Counted from the stretch's first letter, positions 25,835 to 35,442 are shown. The stretch is 64,000 nt of DNA from Chloroflexota bacterium (GCA_003228685.1 QIFC01000095.1:62001-126000); one strand, 5' to 3'. Notes: generated from the letters alone by a model not told the origin. Numbers and translations: made by a program.

Positions 25835-26485
25835 TCAAGAGCGCTTCAGGTAGGCCCAGTCTCTGTGATCCCATGACACCGGTGGCACGTCTTCCCAGCC
25901 CGAAGGCAGCTCTGGAATCGACCACGATGGATCGGGCGCCCATTCCTCCCAGCTATCGCGGAACGGCGGCCGCTTCGCCTCGATCAGGTCGATCACCTTC
26001 GCGGCCTCCTGACGTACGTGTTCCGCGAACTCCTGAGAGTAGTTCCCAATGCGCACGAATTCCTCGAAGACGTCTTGGTCCTTCCATGACCAGGTGAGGT
26101 CCGGCAGGACGACGATGTCGAGCTGGTGGTCGTTCGTGTCGAACCCAATCGACGTGCGGCGAAAAGGCTCCTCCATGTTGACGTAGTAGGCGCGGAAGGA
26201 GCGCTGAGGTCCGTCATGGTCCCAGAACAGCCAGACCGAGTAGAAGCGGTCAGGGAACATCAGCCGCAGCGTGTCGTACCGCCACATGTCCCAGATTTGC
26301 TTATACGATCCGTCGACCCGGCGCACCTGCCTGAACCGAGAACCGCGCCGCAGGTAGAGCGCGACGATCTCGTCGCGGTCCTCGACGACGCGAAGCGGCC
26401 ACGCGGCCCCGGGCCGGCCCGTCGTACGCATGAGATAGCGCAGCGCGACCACGTCGCCGGGCTGCCAGGGTTGCTGTGCAGACAT
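25835..26485 (-). CDS. DUF402 family protein
   Basis: About 216 residues with the DUF402 signature: VWLFWDHDGPQRSFRAYYVN, EEPFRRTSIGFDTNDHQLDI, then PDLTWSWKDQDVFEEFV, with conserved acidic residues that bind divalent metal in this fold. Characterised members are nucleoside di/triphosphatases or FomD-like CMP-ester hydrolases; the substrate here is unknown. ATG 26485 is chosen because a TACAGT -10-like hexamer lies about 10 bases upstream; the frame is also open from GTG 26497. Confidence 0.82.
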   Translation of the reverse strand: MSAQQPWQPGDVVALRYLMRTTGRPGAAWPLRVVEDRDEIVALYLRRGSRFRQVRRVDGSYKQIWDMWRYDTLRLMFPDRFYSVWLFWDHDGPQRSFRAYYVNMEEPFRRTSIGFDTNDHQLDIVVLPDLTWSWKDQDVFEEFVRIGNYSQEFAEHVRQEAAKVIDLIEAKRPPFRDSWEEWAPDPSWSIPELPSGWEDVPPVSWDHRDWAYLKRS

Positions 26486-26546
26486 ATCGAACACCACTGT
26501 AGCGCGGCATGCCGGTGGTGGTAGACTAGGGCCGAAAGGCGGAGCT

Positions 26547-27041
26547 ATGCCGAAGCGTTTCTACGCAGCCTGGGCGTTCTTCGTCATTCTGGCGGCGGCG
26601 GTACCGATCGCCGTGCCATACGCAATCTGGCCGCCGAACGACTATGAAGGTGGTACCTTCGACGGCACCATCCAGCCACACCTCTACGGGGAGTACGCAC
26701 TCGTGGCCAGGTACGTTCCGAGCAGCGTCAGCGTCGAACCAGTGCCGCAGCCGACGGTTCTGTTCGGCTGTCCGAACAGCGCTATGAAGGGCCGCGAGGG
26801 CGGCTTTACTGCAAACGTGACACTGCGCGGCGCCTATGGCATTCCATTCGGCTCCATCGATGCCACATGTCGCACTCAGAGCGGCTTATCGGTCTCGCCG
26901 GGCGGAGGCCTCCTCCTCGCAGGTCTGGCATGGGTGCTGGGCATGGCCGTTATCTCCGCTCCATTCATCCTTGCTCTGGAGCGAAGAGGCGCTGGAAGAG
27001 AGCCTTCACACTTGACCTTAAACCGGCCTCTCCCTGGCTGA
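26547..27041 (+). CDS. Small membrane protein of unknown function
   Basis: A 164-residue protein with an N-terminal hydrophobic segment (about residues 6-27, FYAAWAFFVILAAAVPIAV), an extracytoplasmic stretch of about 80 residues with two cysteines that could pair, and a C-terminal membrane helix (GLLLAGLAWVLGMAVISAPF) ending in a basic tail. No family is recognised. It sits upstream of the P450 gene on the same strand, but 60 bases and a separate promoter lie between them. Confidence 0.6.
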   Translation: MPKRFYAAWAFFVILAAAVPIAVPYAIWPPNDYEGGTFDGTIQPHLYGEYALVARYVPSSVSVEPVPQPTVLFGCPNSAMKGREGGFTANVTLRGAYGIPFGSIDATCRTQSGLSVSPGGGLLLAGLAWVLGMAVISAPFILALERRGAGREPSHLTLNRPLPG

Positions 27042-27063
27042 GAGACGTAGTTCACACTCTCTC

Positions 27064-27093
27064 TTGAGGCGGTCGCTCTCCGCCTGATACCCT
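27064..27093 (+). promoter_or_regulatory. Promoter of the P450 gene
   Basis: TTGAGG at 27064 and TACCCT at 27088, preceded by TGA, are 18 bases apart. The -10 ends 7 bases before ATG 27101, again predicting a leaderless mRNA. Confidence 0.4.
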
Positions 27094-27100
27094 GCGCGCT

Positions 27101-28342
27101 ATGACCAACTCCCAGCCAGAAGATCAACACGTCCCGACCGGCGTCGAGCTAACCGCGCTCGACGAGCGCTTCCGCACGGACCCCTACCCGGTGCTCGACG
27201 AGCTGCGAGATGCGGAGCCGGTCCACCACGACCAGGTCCTTGAGCGGTGGGTGCTGACCCGCCATGACGACGTCGACCGCGTGGTCAACGACCGCTCACT
27301 CTCGGCCGACCCGCGCAAGGCCGCCGACGGAACGTACATGAGTATCTACCGCAGAGAACCCAGCGCCGATGACGGCGACTACCAGCCCAGCATCCTCTTC
27401 CTCGACCCGCCAGACCATACCCGCCTGCGAGGACTGGTCAACAAGGCGTTCACGCCGCGAGCCGTCGGGCGCATGCGCCCACGCATCGAGGAGATCGTCC
27501 ACGAACTGCTCGATGCGGCCGCGGGCCAAGACGGCTTCGACCTAATGGGGAAACTCGCGATGCCCCTGCCCACGATCGTGATCGCGGAGATGCTGGGTGT
27601 CGACGCGACCGATCAAGCCGATTTCAAGCACTGGTCGGACGAATCGATCCTTAGCTTTAACCCGCTGATTACCGACGAGGAGCGCGAACGCGCGAACGCG
27701 GCGGGCATGGCGATGTATGAGTACCTCGTTCGTGCCGTCGCCAAACGACGAAAGGACCCCGGCGACGACCTCATCAGCGCGATGATCGCCGTCGAAGAAT
27801 CGGGCGATCAACTCACGAACGATGAGATCGTGACGATGACGTCGCTCCTCCTGACGGCCGGCAACGTCACCACGACGGACCTGATCGGCAACGGCGTCCA
27901 CGCACTGCTGCAACACCCCGGCGAACTGCGAAAGCTGCGCGACGACCCCTCGCTAATCAAGAACGCCGTGGAGGAGATGCTTCGATATGACAGTCCTGTA
28001 GTCCAGACGGCCCGCATTGCCCTGACCGACACTGAGATCGAGGGCTGTCCCGTCAGCACGGGCCAGTCGATCCTGACCTCGCTCGCGGCGGCCAACCACG
28101 ACCCGGGCGTCTACCCGGAGCCGGACAGCTTCGACATCACTCGCGATGATACGCACCATCACCCGTTCGGCGGGGGCGTACACTACTGCCTGGGCGCGCC
28201 GCTCGCCCGGCTCGAAGCTGAGATCGGCATCGGCACGCTCGTCGGGCGCTTCCCCGAGCTGCGCCCAGCGGACGAGCCGCTGGAGTGGCGCAGGCTCCCC
28301 TCTTTCCGCGGCTTGATCAGGCTGCCTGTCCTGACTACGTGA
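27101..28342 (+). CDS. Cytochrome P450
   Basis: A 413-residue soluble bacterial P450 (CYP107/105-like). The heme-ligand region is HHPFGGGVHYCLGAPLAR with the axial Cys. The ExxR Glu-Arg pair is in VEEMLRYDSPV, and the I-helix oxygen-activation motif is LLTAGNVTTTD, where Asn-Val replaces the usual acid-alcohol His-Glu. It needs an external ferredoxin and reductase; a 2[4Fe-4S]-type ferredoxin is encoded two genes downstream. The substrate is unknown. It probably heads a four-gene redox cluster. Confidence 0.92.
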   Translation: MTNSQPEDQHVPTGVELTALDERFRTDPYPVLDELRDAEPVHHDQVLERWVLTRHDDVDRVVNDRSLSADPRKAADGTYMSIYRREPSADDGDYQPSILFLDPPDHTRLRGLVNKAFTPRAVGRMRPRIEEIVHELLDAAAGQDGFDLMGKLAMPLPTIVIAEMLGVDATDQADFKHWSDESILSFNPLITDEERERANAAGMAMYEYLVRAVAKRRKDPGDDLISAMIAVEESGDQLTNDEIVTMTSLLLTAGNVTTTDLIGNGVHALLQHPGELRKLRDDPSLIKNAVEEMLRYDSPVVQTARIALTDTEIEGCPVSTGQSILTSLAAANHDPGVYPEPDSFDITRDDTHHHPFGGGVHYCLGAPLARLEAEIGIGTLVGRFPELRPADEPLEWRRLPSFRGLIRLPVLTT

Positions 28343-28436
28343 CATTCAGCACATGCTAACCTTGACGTGCACGGTAGACTCTCCGTATACTTTTGCCGAC
28401 GCTAACGCGTAGACCGTGGACAGAGGAGCCGATCTC

Positions 28437-29375
28437 ATGCCGTCCAAGCTTTCAGAGCACATCCAGCAAATGCCCTCGCGACGTAATCCGCCGTATCGCC
28501 CCGCGATGACGATCGATAAGGAAGAGGCGGCCGAACTCGACAAGAAGCTCGGCGACGCCGCCAACTACGACATCGGCCTGCTCCGTGAGATGGTCACAGC
28601 CGACCCCGATAACATCGAGTTCCGCAAGGCGCTCGTCAGCGGGATCGCCAGCGCAGAGTTCGCCGGCATCGACGCGTTCAGCCGCAAGGTCTGCGAATGG
28701 CAGGACTGGGACGTCCCGCGCAGCCTGATTATGGCGATGGCACGCCAGACCTGGGACGAGGTCCGCCATGCCCGCCTCGCAACCGGCATTATCGAGGCGC
28801 ACGGCGGCAAGATAGGCGAGTACCCGGACACGCTCGCTGGAGGCGCTGGAGGCGGGGCCCCGGCATCGACACAGAACGACAGCAACGGCTCTCGAGTCAG
28901 CCACGCGCACGGCCAGCAGGCCGAGGCGGCCGCTAGCGATGAAGCCGACGGCGACGCGCCTCAAGGCGTCGCGGCCACGCCGCAGAACGCGATGCAGGGC
29001 CCTGTCGGGATGCTATCAGCCGTCAACGTCTCGTTGGAAGGCGGAGCGCTGTTGCTGTTCAAGGGCACGTCCGAGCTAGGCGCCAAGATCGGCGATGAAC
29101 TGATGGAGCATTGCTTCGACTACAACTGGGCTGACGAGGTCACACACACGGCAATCGGCGACTACTTCGTCAAGCAGCTCACGGAAGATGACCCGGCCAA
29201 GGAGAAGAGCGCCTTGCGCATCCATGCCTTCTCCGAATACGGTCGCAGGCGGCTCGACGAAGAACAAACAGTGGAGCTGAAAGACTTTTTCGCGGACGAG
29301 ATGGAGCGCGCGACGGCGGCGCTTGCCGGCCAGGGCCATGCGGCCCAGGCATCGGATGACAGAAGCTCGGACTAA
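28437..29375 (+). CDS. Ferritin-like diiron protein with low-complexity insertion
   Basis: A 312-residue protein with two helical pairs of diiron type. The first pair is SAEFAGIDAFSRKV with MARQTWDEVRHAR, and the second is LMEHCFDYNWADEVTHTAIG; both contain ExxH, as in ferritin-like oxidases. An insertion of about 65 residues rich in Gly, Ala, Ser and Gln (about residues 139-195) separates the halves. ATG 28437 follows GAGGAG. The next gene overlaps its end by about 20 bases. The reaction is not known; oxygen- or substrate-oxidising chemistry is likely from the fold. Confidence 0.68.
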   Translation: MPSKLSEHIQQMPSRRNPPYRPAMTIDKEEAAELDKKLGDAANYDIGLLREMVTADPDNIEFRKALVSGIASAEFAGIDAFSRKVCEWQDWDVPRSLIMAMARQTWDEVRHARLATGIIEAHGGKIGEYPDTLAGGAGGGAPASTQNDSNGSRVSHAHGQQAEAAASDEADGDAPQGVAATPQNAMQGPVGMLSAVNVSLEGGALLLFKGTSELGAKIGDELMEHCFDYNWADEVTHTAIGDYFVKQLTEDDPAKEKSALRIHAFSEYGRRRLDEEQTVELKDFFADEMERATAALAGQGHAAQASDDRSSD

Positions 29376-29703
29376 GCAGAGCGTCCTGCCGGTTGTCGAG
29401 ATCGACGTTGGGCCGTGCATTAACTGCAGCCTCTGCAGACGGGCTTGCCCCACTGAGGCGATCAACTACTTCTCCACCGGCCACCGCACCCACGTTGTCG
29501 ACAAGGAGCTGTGCATCGGCTGTGACATCTGCGTGAAGCTTTGCCCGGTCGACTGCATCCATCTCGACACGGAATACACCCCGAACCTTGAGAAGCTCGC
29601 GTTCGCCAAGGACAAGGCACGCGCTCGCGCGAAGCGTGTGCGCGTCGTGATGACGGCGCGCCGCGAGCGGGCGCACCGAGCGAAGGAGAAAGTGCATGCC
29701 TGA
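29356..29703 (+). CDS. 2[4Fe-4S] ferredoxin
   Basis: About 115 residues. Two canonical cluster motifs are CINCSLCRRACP and CIGCDICVKLCP, 30-40 residues apart, followed by a basic Arg/Lys-rich tail that may bind nucleic acid or a partner protein. ATG 29356 lies inside the end of the preceding gene, so translation is coupled. It probably delivers electrons to the two flanking ferritin-like proteins or to the P450. Confidence 0.88.
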   Translation: MTEARTKQSVLPVVEIDVGPCINCSLCRRACPTEAINYFSTGHRTHVVDKELCIGCDICVKLCPVDCIHLDTEYTPNLEKLAFAKDKARARAKRVRVVMTARRERAHRAKEKVHA

Positions 29704-30307
29704 GCTGGCTGTCGATCCGCGCGAGGTAGGCGGCGCGTTCTCGGTCGACGAGAGCGCCCGGAGGATCATTCACTTCGCCTTCGCGGAGAACGTCTGCATG
29801 ACGTCGACCGGCGCGTGGGCGTCGGCGTGCCCCACGATCAAGGTCAAGTTCATGCTGGGCGAACACTGCTACCACGATTCGATGCATGCGTTCTGGCTCG
29901 GCCAGCGACTGCCCGAGCTGCGCGTCCTGGAGGCCGCGGACCTCGATCAGCCACCCACGCTGCGCTCGTCGACAAAGGCGGAGCCGCCGAACGAGGAGTT
30001 CCTGAAGTTCTGCGAGGAGATGCAGCTGCAGGACGACGAACTGCTGCGGCTCGTGGGGCTGTACCGCGTGATGAAGACACACCTGGCGGTCTACTATCGC
30101 CACTACCTGACGGTGACAGACCCCGTCTGCGACGGTCCCTCAATTCGCATCCTCAACCACATCCTGCTGGAGGAGGAAGAGCACTTGAAGTGGGGCCAGG
30201 GCATCTACGAAGAGCTGGCGGACACGCCGGAACGCCGTCGCGAGGCGATGGAGTGGCAGATGCACCTGGAAGACCTGCTCGTCAAGTCCGGCGGGGTCCT
30301 CGGCTGA
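29696..30307 (+). CDS. Second ferritin-like diiron protein
   Basis: A 203-residue protein with helices carrying LGEHCYHDSMHAFWLGQR and LLEEEEHLKWGQGIYEEL, consistent with Glu and His ligands of a four-helix diiron site; FCEEMQLQDDEL is a further acidic helix. It overlaps the ferredoxin gene by 8 bases. It is distinct from the first ferritin-like protein. The pair could form one enzyme or act in sequence. A REP-like hairpin starts at its stop codon. Confidence 0.68.
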   Translation: MPELAVDPREVGGAFSVDESARRIIHFAFAENVCMTSTGAWASACPTIKVKFMLGEHCYHDSMHAFWLGQRLPELRVLEAADLDQPPTLRSSTKAEPPNEEFLKFCEEMQLQDDELLRLVGLYRVMKTHLAVYYRHYLTVTDPVCDGPSIRILNHILLEEEEHLKWGQGIYEELADTPERRREAMEWQMHLEDLLVKSGGVLG

Positions 30308-30318
30308 CCTTCGGTCAG
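30300..30318 (+). terminator. Hairpin at the end of the redox cluster
   Basis: GCTGACC-TTC-GGTCAG overlaps the stop codon of the second ferritin-like gene. It matches the first hairpin of the paired REP-like elements. Confidence 0.4.
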
Positions 30319-30474
30319 ACGCCTGGCATGTTGGCGGATGCCGTCTGGTGCTTGGCCGCGCTGTTCCGTATCTGAAATCCGCCGCTCAGCGCGTCCCTCA
30401 TACCATCCGCTGACGGCCATTCCTAGAGCTTTGGTTTGCAATCGGGTTTGCAGTCGATCTATCTTGTACTTACG

Positions 30475-30849
30475 ATGCCAATGGACCTGACTGTCGCTGG
30501 GATTGCGGCCCAGATTCTGGGAGTTCTGCTGGTCACGCCGCAGATTGGCCGTGCCCGGCTCCGTCACTGGGAGCGATCAATAGAAGTTTGGGCCAGACGC
30601 TCATCAAATGACATTGGTTCGACTGTGTTCGCAAGGGCGCTGACGGCCTGGGATTCCGAAGACCAGAGCGTTACCTGGAGTCACTCAGCCCGGCTAACCT
30701 ATTTGGAGTTCAAGCTGATCGTCTTTTTCTGGATAGAGGATCGGCTGACGCCACGGGAGCGTCTTTGGAGACTATCCCTAGCCGCTGGCCTATGCCTGGT
30801 TCTTGGTGGACTAAGTGCACAATTGCTGGGCCAGTTCGTTGGCGCGTAG
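30475..30849 (+). CDS. Unknown membrane-associated protein
   Basis: About 124 residues. Two hydrophobic segments, VAGIAAQILGVLLVTP near the N-terminus and LAAGLCLVLGGLSAQLLG at the C-terminus, flank a cytoplasmic-looking middle rich in Trp and Arg. No family is recognised. ATG 30475 is preferred to the in-frame ATG at 30436. It is less GC-rich than its neighbours and lies just before an att-like site, so it probably belongs to inserted DNA. Confidence 0.45.
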   Translation: MPMDLTVAGIAAQILGVLLVTPQIGRARLRHWERSIEVWARRSSNDIGSTVFARALTAWDSEDQSVTWSHSARLTYLEFKLIVFFWIEDRLTPRERLWRLSLAAGLCLVLGGLSAQLLGQFVGA

Positions 30850-30914
30850 CGCGACTGCGCCTGAGTCGAAGTCAATGGGCCGCAGCAGAGTCAACTACTG
30901 CCGTCTCCCGGCGG

Positions 30915-30950
30915 CATCTGCTTCCCAAGCCTCGTGAGTTCAACGCTGTG
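30915..30950 (+). other. tRNA-Gly-like att site S1
   Basis: CATCTGCTTCCCAAG, identical to the anticodon arm of tRNA-Gly(CCC), followed after 12 bases by AACGCTGTG. The same core and arm at the same spacing occur at 41938 and 50664. It is interpreted as an attachment-site remnant. Confidence 0.55.
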
Positions 30951-31018
30951 CCGTCAGTTCGGCTTCGTGGGATGAAAGTACGCAAGCTACAAGCTGTTCG
31001 TGTTGGTGGGTAACTCAC

Positions 31019-31771
31019 TTGACCGTCCATGAAGACAGAGCGAACTTGGCAGGCGAGCTAGATCGCCTGCGCAACGAACTGACGGCGAGTGAGGCCTGGC
31101 ACCTGCACGTCAGCTTGCGCAAGCTCGATCAATCCTTTCGCGCATTCCAAGACAGCAATCAGAAGCTCGCCTCCGCCCTTGTCGGTGTCCAGGATCCTCG
31201 CGTCATCATGGAGGTTTTTGACGAGGCTCATCGCGATCGCGTCGACAAACTCGTCATGCACTTCGGCACCCTGCTGCAGAACTACGTTGCGTCAGCGTTT
31301 AGTCTTGGTGATACCACCCGCACCTTTGCCAAGAGGACGTACAGCTCTAGTAGCTTCTGGCCTGAATATGCGGACCACATACGAACCAGCTTTGCTGAAG
31401 CCGCAGCGCCCCATTTCGTGCGCGAACTCAAGAATCACACCCAGCATGAGGCAGCTGTCTTGCTTACAGCAGGCCTTCACATCTCTGACATCGACTCCTC
31501 TGGGAAGGGCAGCGCCCGCACTACAATCGCACTGAACCTGGCCCGACTTCGGGAGGAAGTTAGCTGGACAGATCACGCGAAGGGCTACCTGGATGGTAAA
31601 GGCAACGAATTAGACCTCGTCACCCTCTTAGATGACTATAGCCCAGTTGTTTTCGACTTTCACACCTGGCTGCGTCAGCGCCAAGCCGACCTTCATGCAG
31701 GTCAGTTCAGGGAGATCGAGCAACGCGAGGACGAAATCAGGGCCGTGGAGACTCATCTAGCAGCCCTCTGA
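31019..31771 (+). CDS. Unknown accessory protein
   Basis: A 250-residue soluble, mostly helical protein, Gln/His/Arg-rich and probably partly coiled coil at both ends. A distinctive central stretch contains FWPEYADHIRTSFAEAA and PHFVRELKNHTQHEAAVLL. No family is recognised. TTG 31019 is the only clear start; no strong ribosome binding site is visible. It lies immediately right of att-like site S1 and before the convergent carboxylase gene. Confidence 0.55.
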   Translation: MTVHEDRANLAGELDRLRNELTASEAWHLHVSLRKLDQSFRAFQDSNQKLASALVGVQDPRVIMEVFDEAHRDRVDKLVMHFGTLLQNYVASAFSLGDTTRTFAKRTYSSSSFWPEYADHIRTSFAEAAAPHFVRELKNHTQHEAAVLLTAGLHISDIDSSGKGSARTTIALNLARLREEVSWTDHAKGYLDGKGNELDLVTLLDDYSPVVFDFHTWLRQRQADLHAGQFREIEQREDEIRAVETHLAAL

Positions 31772-31899
31772 CTCGCAAGGCGTCTGACCAAATGCGATAA
31801 TCGGTCCCCGAACTAGTCACGAACAGACTCGCGGCAGCCGCGCACCCGCTCCCTTGCGGTCAGCTTGCAGTTGCTACGCTCTGGCTGAGCAGCTAGTAA

Positions 31900-34800
31900 C
31901 TACCAGGTGTCTATGTTGGGACGTTTCTGGCCTGCGGGGTGGTCTGGCGGCGGGATGGAACGCAATGCGCCCATGATCCAGTCGCGCGAGGTCATCGGGT
32001 CGATCGCGTCGTCCAGCTCGAAGTGCGAAGCCATGTTGACCGCCTTCCCATGCTCGTACATCCGCTCCACCATCTGCTCATAGAGCGCGCGGCGCTCCTC
32101 CGGGTCCTCCATCGCGGCCAGCTCCTTGCGGTAGCCCAGCTTGACCGCGCCTTCCAGCCCCATCCCGCCGAACTCGCCCGTCGGCCAGGTGACTGTGAAG
32201 AAGGGCGCATGGAAGCTGCCGCCGGCCATTGCCTGGGCGCCCAGCCCGTAGGCCTTGCGCAGCACAATGGTGAAGAACGGCACGCTGATGCCGGCCCCGG
32301 TCACAAACATCCGCCCGGCGTGCCGCACGAGGGCCGTCTTCTCGATTTCGGGGCCGACCATGATCCCCGGGCAGTCACAGAGAAAGAGCAGCGGAATGTC
32401 GAAGGCATCGCAGAGCTGGATGAATCGCGCCGCCTTGTCGGCGCCATCGCTGTCGATGGCGCCGCCGAGATGCGTTGGGTTGTTCGCGACGATGCCGAGC
32501 GGACGGCCTTCGACGCGAGCGAGCGACGTCACCATCCCCGGCCCGAAGCCGCGTCGCAGCTCCAGCACCGAGTCTGTGTCCGCGAGCGTTGCGATCACCT
32601 GGCGAATGTCATAGACGCGGCGGCGGTTCTCGGGGATGATCCCGCGCAGCTCGCGTTGGTCGGCGCATTCCCAGTCTGACAACGGCCCTTGGAAGTACGA
32701 GAGGTATTTCTTGGCCACGGCGACCGCCTCAGCCTCGTCCGCGACGAGGACGTCGATGACGCCGTTCCCCACCTGCACGCTCGCCGGACCGACCTCCTCC
32801 GGCTTGAAGACGCCCAGCCCGCCGCCCTCGATCATCGCCGGGCCCCCGATGCCGATGTTCGAGTTCTCCGTCGCGATGATCACGTCGCAGCAGCCGAGCA
32901 GCACAGCGTTTCCCGCGAAACAGCGGCCAGAGGTGATGCCCACTAGAGGCACCTGGCCGCTGAGCCCGCCGAATAGGTTGAAGGCCAAGCAATCGAGCCC
33001 CGCGACGCCCGTGCCGTCCGTGTCTCCCGGCCGGCCTCCTCCACCCTCAGCGAAGAGGACCACGGGCAGGCGCCATCGCTCGGCAAGCTCGAACATGCGG
33101 TCCTTCTTGCGATGGTTCTGCAGTCCCTGCGTGCCGGCCAGCACGGTGTAGTCGTAGGACATGACGATGCAACGGGCGGCCGCGTCGTCGAAGAGATGTC
33201 CGTTCACGCGCCCGACGCCTGCCAGCATGCCGTCGGCGGGCGTCTTCTCGATCAGGTCCTCGATCGAGCGCCGCCGCCGCTGAGCCGCGATCACGAGCGG
33301 GCCGTACTCGACGTAGCTCCCCTCGTCGCACAAGTCTTCGACGTTCGCGCGGGCGGTGCGCTGGCCGGTCTTCGTGCGGCGCGCAACGGCCTCAGGCCGG
33401 CGCTCGTCCTGACCATACGTATGGCGCTCGTGCACTTCAGCGAGGTCGGGCCGAACGCGGTCGAGATCGGCTTCGTCCTCGTCCGCCGAATCGGCCACGT
33501 CTACGTCCGCTTCCTCAATGAAGAGCAACGGGTGTCCCTCGTACACGGTGTCGCCAACCGCAACGGCGATCTGTCGCACGATCCCGCTCGTGTCGGCACT
33601 GATGACGTGCTCCATTTTCATCGACTCCATCACGAGTACCTGCTGGCCCTCCCTCACCGCGTCGCCAGGTTGTACGTCGATGCTGATAATCGTGCCCTGT
33701 AGCGGCGCCTCGAGCGCGACCGTCCCTTCGGGACCGGGCGCCGGCGGCGCTATGGGGCGCTCAACTCCGGCATCGTCCGCGGGCGCGGACGCGACATGTT
33801 CGGACTTGCCGTGGTCGAGGACGGCGAGTGGGTCCACTGAGTCGACCTTCGCTCCCGCAAAGGCCGGTGTCGTTGGACCTGCCTCAAAGTACAGCCGCCG
33901 TTCGGCGCTCTGACCGGGCGCGGCCAGCTCAGCGGCGTGGCTCTCCACGAATTCTGTGTCGACCGTAAACTGCGCGACATCCGGATGACGCAGGAGCCGC
34001 TGGAGGAACGAGATGTTCGTCTCCACGCCTTCAATGCGGAACTCGCCGAGTCCCCGTCGCGCCCGGTTGAGGACATCCGCAAACTCCCCCGACGTCGAGT
34101 GCGCGATCAGCTTGGCGAGCAGCGGGTCGTAGTTCTGGCTCGTGGCATAGCCCGCGTAGCCAAGCGTGTCCGTTCGCAGCCCGAGGCCTGAAGGTGGCTC
34201 GAATGCGGTCAACGTCCCGCTGGAAGGCCTTGTTGTGCCTTCGGCATCCACCGTTTCCAAATTGATCCTTACCTGTACGGCGAATCCCCGTGCCTCGGCG
34301 ATGTCGGCTTGGCGCAGACCCAGCTCTCGCAACGAGCGGCCCGCCGCGATCTCAAGCTGCGCGCGCACCAGGTCGATGCCGGTGACTTCCTCCGTCACGG
34401 TGTGCTCGACCTGCAATCGAGGATTCGCCTCGATAAACGCGAAGCCAACGTCGCCAGCGTCCGCGCCGGCCAAGAACTCGAACGTGCCCAGGCTCTTGTA
34501 GCGGACCTCCTCCGCAAGCCGCACGGCGGCGGCGGTGAGACGATCGCGAAGTCCTGAGTCGAGTTGAGGAGAGGGAGCGATCTCGACGAGCTTCTGGTGG
34601 CGACGCTGGAGGCTGCAGTCCCGCTCCCAGAGGTGACTCACCTCGCCCGAGCCATCGCCGATCACCTGCACCTCAATGTGCCGGGCCTGAGCGAGAAGCT
34701 TCTCTACATACAGATCGCCGGTGCCGAAGGCGGACTCCGCTTCGGAGGCGCAGCGGGCAAACGCCTGCTCCAGTTCACCCGCATCGCGCACGGCCCGCAT

Positions 34801-35295
34801 GCCGCGGCCACCGCCGCCGGCGATCGCCTTGATCATCATCGCCTCGCCGTCCAGCAACGCCAAGAAGCTGGCCGCTTCTTCGAGCGTTGTGGGGCCCGCG
34901 GTTCCGGGAAGCACCGGCACACCAAGGCGTTCGGCGAGACCGCGCGTCAGCGTCTTGTCGCCCAGCAGCTCCAACGTCTCGGGAGCGGGACCCACGAACG
35001 TGATCCCGGCGTCCGCGCAGAGGCGGGCGAACGCCGCGTTTTCGCTCAGGAATCCGTACCCGGGGTGCACGGCGTCCGCGCCGGCCTCCCTGGCGACCGC
35101 CACGAGCTGTTCGGCGTCGAGGTAGGCGGCGGCGCCACTCCCGCGCAACGCCCGCACCTCATCTGCTTTGTACGTGTGCAGACAGCGTTCGTCGTCTTCC
35201 GAGTGCACAGCGACGGTCTGAATTCCCAACTCGGCAGCCGCGCGAATCACGCGGATGGCGACCTCGCCCCGGTTAGCGATAAGAAGACTCTTCAT
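31900..35295 (-). CDS. Single-chain acyl-CoA carboxylase (biotin carboxylase-BCCP-carboxyltransferase)
   Basis: An 1131-residue biotin enzyme. Biotin carboxylase: residues 1-450, starting KSLLIANRGEVAIRVIRAA, with GGGGRGMRAV (ATP-grasp glycine loop) and EANPRLQVEHTVTE. BCCP: about 525-595, with VMESMKMEH carrying the biotinylated Lys. Carboxyltransferase: about 620-1131, acyl-CoA type, with GGGGRPGDTDG and GGAIDSDGADKAARFIQLCD (given in part). It carboxylates acetyl-CoA or propionyl-CoA-like thioesters. The fusion of all parts in one chain is known in Chloroflexota and some Actinobacteria. Monocistronic; the ATG is at 35295. Confidence 0.93.
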   Translation of the reverse strand: MKSLLIANRGEVAIRVIRAAAELGIQTVAVHSEDDERCLHTYKADEVRALRGSGAAAYLDAEQLVAVAREAGADAVHPGYGFLSENAAFARLCADAGITFVGPAPETLELLGDKTLTRGLAERLGVPVLPGTAGPTTLEEAASFLALLDGEAMMIKAIAGGGGRGMRAVRDAGELEQAFARCASEAESAFGTGDLYVEKLLAQARHIEVQVIGDGSGEVSHLWERDCSLQRRHQKLVEIAPSPQLDSGLRDRLTAAAVRLAEEVRYKSLGTFEFLAGADAGDVGFAFIEANPRLQVEHTVTEEVTGIDLVRAQLEIAAGRSLRELGLRQADIAEARGFAVQVRINLETVDAEGTTRPSSGTLTAFEPPSGLGLRTDTLGYAGYATSQNYDPLLAKLIAHSTSGEFADVLNRARRGLGEFRIEGVETNISFLQRLLRHPDVAQFTVDTEFVESHAAELAAPGQSAERRLYFEAGPTTPAFAGAKVDSVDPLAVLDHGKSEHVASAPADDAGVERPIAPPAPGPEGTVALEAPLQGTIISIDVQPGDAVREGQQVLVMESMKMEHVISADTSGIVRQIAVAVGDTVYEGHPLLFIEEADVDVADSADEDEADLDRVRPDLAEVHERHTYGQDERRPEAVARRTKTGQRTARANVEDLCDEGSYVEYGPLVIAAQRRRRSIEDLIEKTPADGMLAGVGRVNGHLFDDAAARCIVMSYDYTVLAGTQGLQNHRKKDRMFELAERWRLPVVLFAEGGGGRPGDTDGTGVAGLDCLAFNLFGGLSGQVPLVGITSGRCFAGNAVLLGCCDVIIATENSNIGIGGPAMIEGGGLGVFKPEEVGPASVQVGNGVIDVLVADEAEAVAVAKKYLSYFQGPLSDWECADQRELRGIIPENRRRVYDIRQVIATLADTDSVLELRRGFGPGMVTSLARVEGRPLGIVANNPTHLGGAIDSDGADKAARFIQLCDAFDIPLLFLCDCPGIMVGPEIEKTALVRHAGRMFVTGAGISVPFFTIVLRKAYGLGAQAMAGGSFHAPFFTVTWPTGEFGGMGLEGAVKLGYRKELAAMEDPEERRALYEQMVERMYEHGKAVNMASHFELDDAIDPMTSRDWIMGALRSIPPPDHPAGQKRPNIDTW

Positions 35296-35442
35296 GATGT
35301 TGCCGTATCCCTGTATGTGGGAGGATCATACAAGACTGGCCCAACCTGCCGCACACAACAACACACGACGCTGACTCAGTCTCTCCCGCCTGAGCCGGCG
35401 GTGGATGGCATCCGACCCACAACCGATGTGTGAAGTTAGTGG

